This document shows positions 43,530-50,517 of a stretch of 64,000 bases of DNA, piece by piece. The stretch's first letter is position 1, and every line of letters begins with the position of its first letter. The DNA lies in the NCBI GenBank assembly GCA_021769965.1, contig JAETRU010000009.1:29519-93518 (forward strand), in the 5' to 3' direction. This DNA comes from Eubacterium sp. Lineage in GTDB: Bacteria > Bacillota > Clostridia > Peptostreptococcales > Anaerovoracaceae. The notes beneath the pieces were generated by a model. The model was not told the origin of the DNA. It saw nothing but the letters and a program-made list of their open reading frames with translations, and searched no databases. Made by a program: the position numbers and the translations under genes.

Positions 43530-43782
43530 AACTGCACCACCGAGCCACCGCCCAAAACCGCGCCACATTACCCAGGCATCACATCAGCATCATCAAACAG
43601 GGAAGGAACGGAGCCAGGCTAAGACTTTGGATTTAGCCGCAGTGAATTTTGTGAATATCAGGCGGAAAAAACGGGAAAAATGAAGGCAGATGGAATTTAA
43701 ACTTAAGTTCAATAGTCAAATGGACAATTCTGTGATAAAGTGAGAGCGTGTTAAGTGTTGTATGTGTAAGGAGGAAACAGTG

Positions 43783-43965
43783 ATGTTAAAAAGATGTGGA
43801 GTGTGTGAAGGGTTTGTATGTGCAGGCAGTTGTGATTGGGGTTCCCGGGCAGATGCGTATAAGAAGATCTACACCGTCTTCGGCTGCGGAGCAGCAAGAA
43901 GATCGGCACCGCATCTGATGGGCGCAGATAATAGAAGAAGGAGGGGAACGAATGCAGCCAGGTGA
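43783..43965 (+). CDS. possible small Cys-containing peptide upstream of the Na/Pi transporter
   Basis: A 60-codon frame with AAGGAGG before ATG 43783, starting MLKRCGVCEGFVCAGSCDWG (four Cys within 17 residues) and then turning Arg-rich. It overlaps the transporter start by 14 bases. It could be a small metal-binding protein, a leader peptide coupling translation into the transporter, or chance. Only the ribosome site and the Cys spacing support it. Confidence 0.35.
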   Translation: MLKRCGVCEGFVCAGSCDWGSRADAYKKIYTVFGCGAARRSAPHLMGADNRRRRGTNAAR

Positions 43966-45589
43966 TTTCCTCATGCTGCTTGGAGGGCTGGCGCTCTTTC
44001 TGTATGGTATGCAGATGATGAGCAGCGGTCTGGAAGCAGCTGCAGGAAACAGGATGAAGAGCATTCTGGAAAAGCTGACCGCTAACCGGATCAAAGGCGT
44101 TCTGGTCGGCGCAGGTATCACAGCAGTGATCCAGTCTTCATCAGCGACTACTGTTATGGTGGTCGGCTTTGTCTCAGCAGGGCTCATGTCCCTGTCTCAG
44201 GCAGTTGGGGTTATCATGGGGGCTAATATCGGAACGACAGTGACTGGACAGCTGATCGCTCTCGATATCAGCGCGGCAGCGCCGCTGATCGCTTTTGTCG
44301 GCGTGGCGCTGACAGTGTTTGTAAAAAGAGAAAAGCCCCGGCATATAGGGGGTATCATTGCCGGGCTGGGAGTTCTGTTTATAGGAATGAACATGATGGG
44401 TACGGCGATGGAGCCGCTGCAGGATTCAGCAGTCTTTACCCGGGTGGTGACGACCTTTGACAATCCGGTGATCGGGATCCTTGTGGGGGCAGGGTTCACA
44501 GCGCTGATCCAGTCGTCTTCCGCATCTGTAGGTATTCTGCAGGCGCTGGCTACCGGCGGGCTTATCGGGCTGCCGCAGGCGGTTTACGTCCTGTTCGGGC
44601 AGAATATAGGGACATGCGTTACGGCGGTGCTGGCTGCTATAGGAACAAAGACAGAAGCAAAGCGGACTACTGTCATCCATCTTATGTTCAATATTTTCGG
44701 AACGATTCTTTTTACGCTGATCTGCATGGCGACGCCTTTCGTCGCTTTGATGCAGGGGCTGACTCCGGGAAACGGAGCGGCGCAGATCGCAAATGTGCAT
44801 ACCGTGTTTAACGTAGTGACGACTCTTGTTCTGCTGCCGCTTGGCGGGCAGATGGCAAAGATCGCGGTACGGATTCTGCCGGAAGGTGAAGAAGAAGCAA
44901 TACAGTCTCACAGGCTTCTGCATCTGGAACCTGTCGACGGCAGGAAAAACCATCAGATGGGACAGTTGTCCATTTCTATCAGGCAGCTGGAAAGCGAAGT
45001 GACACGGATGCTGCAGATGGCGGCAGAGAACATCAAAGAGGCCTTTGACGACGTCCTCAGCGGCAGTTGTGAGCAGTTTAACGTTATCACAGACAGAGAA
45101 GCTTATCTGGATTATCTGGACGAGGAGATTTCAAAGTATATAGCAAAGATCATTCCCCTGGAAATGTCTGAAGCCGACTCCCGCAGGGTCAGTGGATATT
45201 TCCGCATTGTGGAGAATCTGGAACGGATCGGAGATCATGCCATGAATATTGCAGATCACGCCTGCTGCGTGAAACAGAACTCGCTGCGGCTGTCGGCAGC
45301 GGCTATGAAGGAGATCCGGACTATGAAATACCTGGCACTGGAGACCCTGGATCTGCTGCAGCCGCCATGGGGTACCGGCGCTGACGGCAGCATGCTGATC
45401 TCCGTCGCTAAGAAGGAGCAGCAGATCGATGATATGAGCAAAGCGTTCCGCGAAGGCCAGATCCAGCGGATGAAAGAGGGCATGTGCAGCGCGGAGGCAG
45501 GTATCGTATTCTCTGAGATGATCACAGATTTTGAAAGGATCGGAGATCACGCGCTGAACATCGCGGAGGAATATATGCATATGTGCTGA
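43952..45589 (+). CDS. Na+/phosphate cotransporter family protein with PhoU-like tail
   Basis: A 545-residue protein. The first ~310 residues are membrane-embedded, with the duplicated Na/Pi-cotransporter signature: GAGITAVIQSSSATTVMVV near residue 52 and GAGFTALIQSSSASVGIL near residue 180, the two QSSS motifs forming the transport site. The last ~220 residues are helical and PhoU-like, with the repeated ERIGDHA motif (in FRIVENLERIGDHAMNIADH and DFERIGDHALNIAEE). It imports phosphate with sodium, possibly using the gradient made by Rnf (inference). AAGGAGGGGAACGA precedes ATG 43952. Confidence 0.93.
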   Translation: MQPGDFLMLLGGLALFLYGMQMMSSGLEAAAGNRMKSILEKLTANRIKGVLVGAGITAVIQSSSATTVMVVGFVSAGLMSLSQAVGVIMGANIGTTVTGQLIALDISAAAPLIAFVGVALTVFVKREKPRHIGGIIAGLGVLFIGMNMMGTAMEPLQDSAVFTRVVTTFDNPVIGILVGAGFTALIQSSSASVGILQALATGGLIGLPQAVYVLFGQNIGTCVTAVLAAIGTKTEAKRTTVIHLMFNIFGTILFTLICMATPFVALMQGLTPGNGAAQIANVHTVFNVVTTLVLLPLGGQMAKIAVRILPEGEEEAIQSHRLLHLEPVDGRKNHQMGQLSISIRQLESEVTRMLQMAAENIKEAFDDVLSGSCEQFNVITDREAYLDYLDEEISKYIAKIIPLEMSEADSRRVSGYFRIVENLERIGDHAMNIADHACCVKQNSLRLSAAAMKEIRTMKYLALETLDLLQPPWGTGADGSMLISVAKKEQQIDDMSKAFREGQIQRMKEGMCSAEAGIVFSEMITDFERIGDHALNIAEEYMHMC

Positions 45590-45621
45590 TACATAAGCAA
45601 TACAGGTGAATTGAAATAGAT

Positions 45622-45674
45622 AAAACAGAGAGAGACCCGTCAGATGATGCGACTGACGGGTCTCTCTCTGTTTT
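45622..45674. terminator. long bidirectional terminator
   Basis: A 22 bp near-perfect stem (45622 onward pairing with the segment ending 45674, arms beginning AAAACAGAGAGAGACC and ending in its complement) around a 9-base loop. T residues flank it on both strands. It serves the transporter and the convergent DUF4230 gene, whose stop codon falls in the right arm. Confidence 0.88.
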
Positions 45675-46260
45675 ATTTTACTTCGATCTCGTAATCATCT
45701 CCTGCCAGCTGACTGAGAAATTCGCGGACGCTTTTGACGGCGCTGCTGCGGGCTTCCGCAAGCAGGCCCTTTTCCACAGCCTTCTTTTCCATGGTCTCCT
45801 TCTGATCCTTGCTGAAGGCCTTGTAATCCTCGACCTTCAGAGGATTGAAGATACTGGTGCTCTCGTCGAAGACTTCGATGCTGTCCTCGTCGATCTCATG
45901 GGACAGGATCTTCGCGTCCGGCAGCGCCACGGTGATCCTGCTGCCGCTGACGTCGACGTCGGCCGCGGACAGATCGACGCCGGCTTTGATCTGTCCGTCA
46001 TAGGTTATGATGAAACTTTTGGTAGTGAATGGCAGCTTCATGCCGTAGAAATCTTTGCTGCTTTCAAATTCCGCCATATTAGTATAGTGATAATTCATGG
46101 TGGCCAGTTCGCTGATCTCAGTCAGGCTGTTCTCCACGACTACGGCAGACATCCGGCGGTCAGGCGACGCGCTTCCCATGCCTTTTCCGGCAAAGAAGCA
46201 CGCGGCGCAGAGAATGACTGCGGCCAGCAGGATGATACCGGTTCTTTTTACTTTCTTCAT
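45673..46260 (-). CDS. DUF4230-family membrane-anchored protein
   Basis: A 195-residue protein with one N-terminal helix (about residues 8-25) and an external domain. TEISELATMNYHYTNMAEF, FIITYDGQIKAGVDLS and ITVALPDAKILSHEIDEDSIEVFDE match my memory of DUF4230, a family of unknown role in Firmicutes. Single gene, convergent with the Na/Pi transporter, with its own upstream region facing away from the lipoyl operon. Confidence 0.82.
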   Translation of the reverse strand: MKKVKRTGIILLAAVILCAACFFAGKGMGSASPDRRMSAVVVENSLTEISELATMNYHYTNMAEFESSKDFYGMKLPFTTKSFIITYDGQIKAGVDLSAADVDVSGSRITVALPDAKILSHEIDEDSIEVFDESTSIFNPLKVEDYKAFSKDQKETMEKKAVEKGLLAEARSSAVKSVREFLSQLAGDDYEIEVK

Positions 46261-46461
46261 AGGTGATCCCTCTCTTTTCCCTTTCGACAGAATCGGACGA
46301 ATTTCGTCCTGCCCCTATTGTAACATTTAAATCAAAAAAAGCAATATTTTTACCACGTTATGCAAAAATCTTTAAAGAGGCGCCGCCGGGACGGACGTAG
46401 AATAAGTAATATAATAGATGCAATCTAATATAGCGCTCGGCGTTGGAGGTGATACGGCAGG

Positions 46462-47739
46462 ATGAGCGGGAAACATATCATTGTTATCGGCGGCGGCCCC
46501 GCAGGCTATTCGGCGGCGCTGGAACTGGGAAAGTCGGACGTCCGCGTGACGCTGATCGAGGAGAAAAACATCGGCGGCGTCTGTGTCCATCAGGGCTGTA
46601 TTCCCACCAGATCTCATCTTCTGGCCGTCAAAGCCGCCATGCAGGCACAGGATTTTTCTGCCGGTCCTGTAGAACTGGATCTGACCAGAATGTCTCAGCA
46701 GGCGGCAGCCAAAAGCCAGCGGCTTGCCTTCGGCATGGAGTATATGCTGCAGCGAAGCGGTATCCAGATCCGGCGCGGCAGAGCGGCAGTTGTCAAAGCT
46801 GTACCCGCGGGAGAACAAAGGGTGCTCCTGTCTGACGGCAGCGAAATTTCGGGGGATGCCGTTTTGATCGCGGCAGGCTCTGAAGAGAAAATTCAGGATG
46901 TGCCTGACGGCGTCAGAGTCTGGCCGTCTGAGGAACTTTTGAAGCTGCAGTCCCTGCCGCAGGCTATTACTGTAGTTGGAGGCGGCGTTCTGGGCGTGGA
47001 GCTGTCTGTGATCCTCGCTGGCGCCGGATGCCGGGTGGTCTTGCGGGAAAAGGCGAAGCAGATCCTGCCCGGATGGGATCAGGATATTGCCCGCCATCTG
47101 GAAAGCTGGCTGCGGGCGCAGGGCATCGAGGTACAGCTTGAAGCGGCGGGAACAGGGGACGCCCGCGATGCGGCCTTTTGTATCGGAAGAGAGCCGCGGG
47201 GAAAGGAGCTGCTGGAAAATGACTGTAAAAATGCCTCATGGCTGTATTTTGCCGGAGACGCTGCCGGAGGCAGTATGACCGCCGATCATGCCATGGAAGA
47301 AGGCAGAACAGCTGCCCGGCGGATCCTGGAGGATCTGGGAGAATTCTGCCGCGGCGGAATCGGAAGATCCGGCATGGTCAGCGAAGCAGCCGGCGGACAG
47401 GCAGGGAAGGCTGCGGCCAGATGCGTCTTTACGCCTCTTGAAGCAGCGATGACCGGCGAGTCTGACAGTCCGGTATATAAATCCGCGTATATAGAAACCG
47501 AGATGCAGCCCTGCGGCCAGATCTTCGGCACGGAATACGGTTTTGTAAAAGCGGTAATGAACAAAGAAGATCACGTATTGAAGGGCTTTCACATTCTGTC
47601 GTCTATGGCCTCAGAGCTGATCGCGGTATGTCAGGTGGCTGTGGCGCGGAAGATGACGGCAGAGGAGTTTCTGGACGTGACATTTGTCCATCCCGTAGAG
47701 AGCGAACTGCTGCAGGAAGCAGTGAGGAGGCTGCTATGA
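46462..47739 (+). CDS. dihydrolipoamide dehydrogenase-like flavoprotein, shortened
   Basis: A 425-residue pyridine nucleotide-disulphide oxidoreductase. The FAD motif is GGGPAGYSAALELG, the redox disulphide is CVHQGC in GGVCVHQGCIPTRSHLL, the NAD(P)H motif is VVGGGVLGVELSVILAGAG, and the second FAD motif is YFAGDAAGG. The C-terminal active-site segment FVHPVESE has the catalytic His-Glu pair. About 35-45 residues shorter than typical Lpd (460-470); the shortening lies in the NAD-domain end. It would reoxidise a dihydrolipoyl carrier, here probably the free lipoyl protein at 49341. GGAGGTGAT precedes ATG 46462. Confidence 0.9.
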   Translation: MSGKHIIVIGGGPAGYSAALELGKSDVRVTLIEEKNIGGVCVHQGCIPTRSHLLAVKAAMQAQDFSAGPVELDLTRMSQQAAAKSQRLAFGMEYMLQRSGIQIRRGRAAVVKAVPAGEQRVLLSDGSEISGDAVLIAAGSEEKIQDVPDGVRVWPSEELLKLQSLPQAITVVGGGVLGVELSVILAGAGCRVVLREKAKQILPGWDQDIARHLESWLRAQGIEVQLEAAGTGDARDAAFCIGREPRGKELLENDCKNASWLYFAGDAAGGSMTADHAMEEGRTAARRILEDLGEFCRGGIGRSGMVSEAAGGQAGKAAARCVFTPLEAAMTGESDSPVYKSAYIETEMQPCGQIFGTEYGFVKAVMNKEDHVLKGFHILSSMASELIAVCQVAVARKMTAEEFLDVTFVHPVESELLQEAVRRLL

Positions 47740-48752
47740 GGCTTATTGTAGAAAAAAGCCAGGATCCTTATCACAATCTGGCCATGGAAGAGGCTCTGTT
47801 TGCGCAGGCTTCAGAGAACATCCTTTATTTGTGGCGCAACCGCTCGTCCGTTATCGTAGGCCGCCACCAGAATACCGCCGCTGAGATAGACCGTCAGTAC
47901 GTAACGGAACAGAAAATCCCTGTAGTACGGAGGATGACCGGCGGAGGCGCTGTGTACCACGATCCGGGCAATGTGAATATTTCCTTTATTTTGACCGGTG
48001 CAGATTTTGATGTTCAGGTAACAAAGTGCGTCAGGCTGCTGACGGATTTTCTGGCAGATCAGGGAGTTCAGGCGGAGTGGACCGGCCGCAATGACATATG
48101 CGTCAGAGACGGTGACCGTCCGGACGGCAGTCTGCTTAAGATCGCCGGAACGGCGCAGACTCTGCGGCAGGGACGGGGGATCTTCCACAGCTGTCTGCTG
48201 TTCGATACGGACCGGGAGGCCATGGCACGCGCTTTGACGCCTCCGCCTGACAAACTGGTGTCAAAGGGGATCGCCTCGGTGCGGAGCAGAACAGTGAATC
48301 TGAAAGAGACCGCGGAAGGCTTCGGAGAAACTTCGGCAGATGAGTTCTTTTATCAGACCTGTGAATACTTCCGGCGCGTTTGCGCTGCGTCGGGCACAGC
48401 GCAGGATCAGGAGGACGCGGCTCTCGCTTTGATGGAAAAGAAATATCTCACCTGGGAATGGAACTACGGGCAGGACCCGAAGGGGAATCTTGAGAACGAC
48501 CGCAGGTTTCCCATCGGACGTGTGGAACTGGCCATGTCCGTATACCACGGGCGGATCCAGGCATGCCGGTTCACGGGGGATTATCTGACAGACTTTGACC
48601 TGCAGCGGATCGGCAGCAGGCTGTGCGGCGCCGCTTTTGATGAGGCGCAGATAGAAACCGTATTAAACGAATTTGATATAGAAGGTATATTCCATATAGA
48701 GGACAGGAGGGAGTTTCTGGACTTTCTTCTGGGAAGGAGGCAGTATGCATAA
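47736..48752 (+). CDS. lplA: lipoate-protein ligase A
   Basis: A 338-residue LplA. It adenylates free lipoate and attaches it to a lysine of lipoyl domains. Visible motifs are the lipoate-binding RRMTGGGAVYHDPGNVNISF, the LKIAGTAQ loop with the catalytic lysine, and SVRSRTVNLKE; the C-terminal accessory domain (ligase activity) is present (WEWNYGQDPKGN). The ATG overlaps the upstream stop as ATGA, so it is coupled to the Lpd-like gene. It likely lipoylates the 98-residue domain encoded three genes on. Confidence 0.93.
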   Translation: MRLIVEKSQDPYHNLAMEEALFAQASENILYLWRNRSSVIVGRHQNTAAEIDRQYVTEQKIPVVRRMTGGGAVYHDPGNVNISFILTGADFDVQVTKCVRLLTDFLADQGVQAEWTGRNDICVRDGDRPDGSLLKIAGTAQTLRQGRGIFHSCLLFDTDREAMARALTPPPDKLVSKGIASVRSRTVNLKETAEGFGETSADEFFYQTCEYFRRVCAASGTAQDQEDAALALMEKKYLTWEWNYGQDPKGNLENDRRFPIGRVELAMSVYHGRIQACRFTGDYLTDFDLQRIGSRLCGAAFDEAQIETVLNEFDIEGIFHIEDRREFLDFLLGRRQYA

Positions 48753-49344
48753 GATCGAATTGAAACAGGAAATTTTTGATTCTGTTACGGAGACCTGCAG
48801 ACAGATGTACAGGCAGGGAGAGATGATGACGGCAGATCAGGCTTTGATGAAACTGATGGATCTGCCTGGGATCCCGATGCATTATCCGTATCATCATTAC
48901 ATCATGCCGGCAGCGTTTCTGACTCTGGCGGCCATGGAGGACGGCAGTGACGAGGAGACTCTGACAGGATGGCTGGAAAAAGCGGAGGAGAGAGCAAAGA
49001 CTGTGCCGGGCGGCTTCTGCGGTAACTGCGGCAGCTGTGGCGCCGGGGTAGGCGCGGGCATCTTCCTCAGTGTATATACCGGAGCGGCTCCGGTCAGACG
49101 GGAAAACTGGAATCTGGCCAACGAGATCACAGGCAGATGCCTGATCAGGATCGCCTCATATCCCGGACCGAGATGCTGCAAACGGACACTGTTTCTGGCC
49201 GCGCGGGAGTGCTGCGCATACAGCGAAGACAAACTGGGGCTGCATATCGGGGTCAGCGAAGAGATCCGGTGCCATTATTATCAGAAGAATCCGGACTGCC
49301 TGGGTGAAGAATGTCCGTTTTTTAAACAGGAGGAAGACAGATGA
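48745..49344 (+). CDS. DUF5714-like Cys-rich protein
   Basis: A 199-residue soluble protein with about 13 cysteines. A central cluster GGFCGNCGSCGAGVGAGIFLSV and later CLIRI, GPRCCKRTL, ECCAY, IRCHYY, DCLGEECPF suggest metal or Fe-S binding. The N-terminal MHYPYHHYIMPA is His-rich. The pattern matches DUF5714, to my memory an uncharacterised anaerobe family. The start overlaps lplA and the stop overlaps the lipoyl gene, so it is firmly in the operon. A role in redox exchange with the lipoyl carrier is possible but unproven. Confidence 0.78.
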   Translation: MHKIELKQEIFDSVTETCRQMYRQGEMMTADQALMKLMDLPGIPMHYPYHHYIMPAAFLTLAAMEDGSDEETLTGWLEKAEERAKTVPGGFCGNCGSCGAGVGAGIFLSVYTGAAPVRRENWNLANEITGRCLIRIASYPGPRCCKRTLFLAARECCAYSEDKLGLHIGVSEEIRCHYYQKNPDCLGEECPFFKQEEDR

Positions 49345-49637
49345 GGATCGGGATCATTGTGCCGGACAGCCTGATGCCGAAACCGCAGCCTTACCGTAAC
49401 TGCGAATGTATGAAAAAACCGGTTGATCTGAAGACCAAAAAGGGCGTGGTGGCCTGGCTCTGTCAGGTGGGAGAGCACGTCGAGAAGGGACAGGTCATCT
49501 GCGAGGGCGAGGCTGATAAAAAAACTGTGGAGATCACAGCTCCCGCAAGCGGGATCCTCTGCGAAAAGGCTGTGGAGGATGAACTGGTTTTTCAGGCAGG
49601 AGATATACTGGGCTATATTGAAGGTGATGAAAAATAA
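49341..49637 (+). CDS. free-standing lipoyl (biotinyl/lipoyl-type) domain protein
   Basis: A 98-residue single-domain carrier. The hammerhead fold signature is clear: TKKGVVAWLCQVGEHVEKGQ, then the modified lysine in GEADKKTVEI (the usual E-T-D-K-A) and APASGILCEK. Unlike E2 enzymes it lacks a catalytic domain, and unlike GcvH it is short. An N-terminal extension carries CEC (NCECMKKPVD). The gene overlaps the DUF5714-like gene. Being in one operon with LplA and an Lpd-like enzyme, it is very likely lipoylated and cycled between oxidised and reduced forms. Confidence 0.9.
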   Translation: MRIGIIVPDSLMPKPQPYRNCECMKKPVDLKTKKGVVAWLCQVGEHVEKGQVICEGEADKKTVEITAPASGILCEKAVEDELVFQAGDILGYIEGDEK

Positions 49638-49679
49638 TTGATATATCGACTTCTTTTAGAGTAAAAGACAGAGTAAAAG

Positions 49680-49727
49680 ACGAAGCGGCCGCAAAAGACA
49701 TTCAGAATGCGGGTCTGCCTCGTTTTT
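49680..49727 (+). terminator. probable terminator after the lipoyl operon
   Basis: CGAAGCGGCCGC can pair imperfectly with GCGGGTCTGCCTCG, followed directly by seven T residues. The stem has a bulge and G-T pairs, so the call rests mainly on the T-run and its position. Confidence 0.55.
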
Positions 49728-49803
49728 TTCTTAATTGGACTTGTGATAGACCGGTCTTCTGTGATAAAATATAATATTACAGAAGTGACAGGAGGCGCGA
49801 GGC

Positions 49804-50508
49804 ATGAGTGCGTATGTAGAATTTAAACAGGTAAAAAAGGTCTACCATATGGGTGAGGTCTCTATCGAAGCCCTGCGGGACGCGACCTTTGAAATAGAAA
49901 AAGGAGAGATCTGTGTCATCGTCGGCGCGTCAGGCGCCGGCAAGACGACTTTGCTCAACATCCTGGGCGGCATGGACACCCTGACGGAGGGTTCTGTTCT
50001 GCTGGACGGCAGAGAGATCTCAAGATATGATAAAAAGCAGCTGACCAGTTACCGGCGTTATGACATCGGTTTCGTATTCCAGTTCTACAATCTGGTGCAG
50101 AATCTGACAGCCCTGGAGAACGTATCTCTGGCCACGCAGATCTGTAAGGAACCTCTGGATCCGTCCACGGTGCTGGACGAAGTCGGACTGTCTCACAGAA
50201 AGAACAACTTCCCGGCCCAGCTCTCAGGCGGTGAGCAGCAGAGAGTGGCCATCGCGAGAGCACTGGCGAAGAATCCGAAACTGCTGCTCTGCGATGAGCC
50301 GACAGGGGCCCTCGACTATAACACAGGCAAAGCCATATTGAAGCTGCTGCAGGATACCAGCCGGAAGAGCGGCATGACCGTGGTGATCATAACGCATAAC
50401 CAGGCGCTGACCGCTATGGCAGACAGAGTCGTCCACATCAAAAACGGTACAGTCAGCGCTGTGGAGATCAATGAGCAGCCGGTTCCTGTGGAAAATATCG
50501 AATGGTAA
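49804..50508 (+). CDS. MacB/LolD-type ABC transporter ATPase
   Basis: A 234-residue ATPase with Walker [11 protein letters not shown]-loop [19 protein letters not shown] (LolD/MacB style), signature [15 protein letters not shown], Walker [13 protein letters not shown] and the H-loop in [10 protein letters not shown]. It pairs with the FtsX-like permease 10 bases downstream. AGGAGGCGCGAGGC precedes ATG 49804; a -10-like AAAATATAAT lies near 49767. Confidence 0.94.
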   Translation: MSAYVEFKQVKKVYHMGEVSIEALRDATFEIEKGEICVIVGASGAGKTTLLNILGGMDTLTEGSVLLDGREISRYDKKQLTSYRRYDIGFVFQFYNLVQNLTALENVSLATQICKEPLDPSTVLDEVGLSHRKNNFPAQLSGGEQQRVAIARALAKNPKLLLCDEPTGALDYNTGKAILKLLQDTSRKSGMTVVIITHNQALTAMADRVVHIKNGTVSAVEINEQPVPVENIEW

Positions 50509-50517
50509 GGGGTCAAC

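Larger units (their letters stand above)
43045..43782. other. 738 bp region without a clear gene, carrying repeat copies C and D
   Basis: The region holds two copies of the phased GGTTTC/GAAACC element (43235-43312 and 43472-43529). It also has tandem near-repeats of a 10 bp unit containing CCATAA around 43386-43412, and AT-rich stretches. A 108-codon minus-strand frame at 43088-43414 exists but runs through the repeat and has no ribosome site I trust. Confidence 0.6.
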
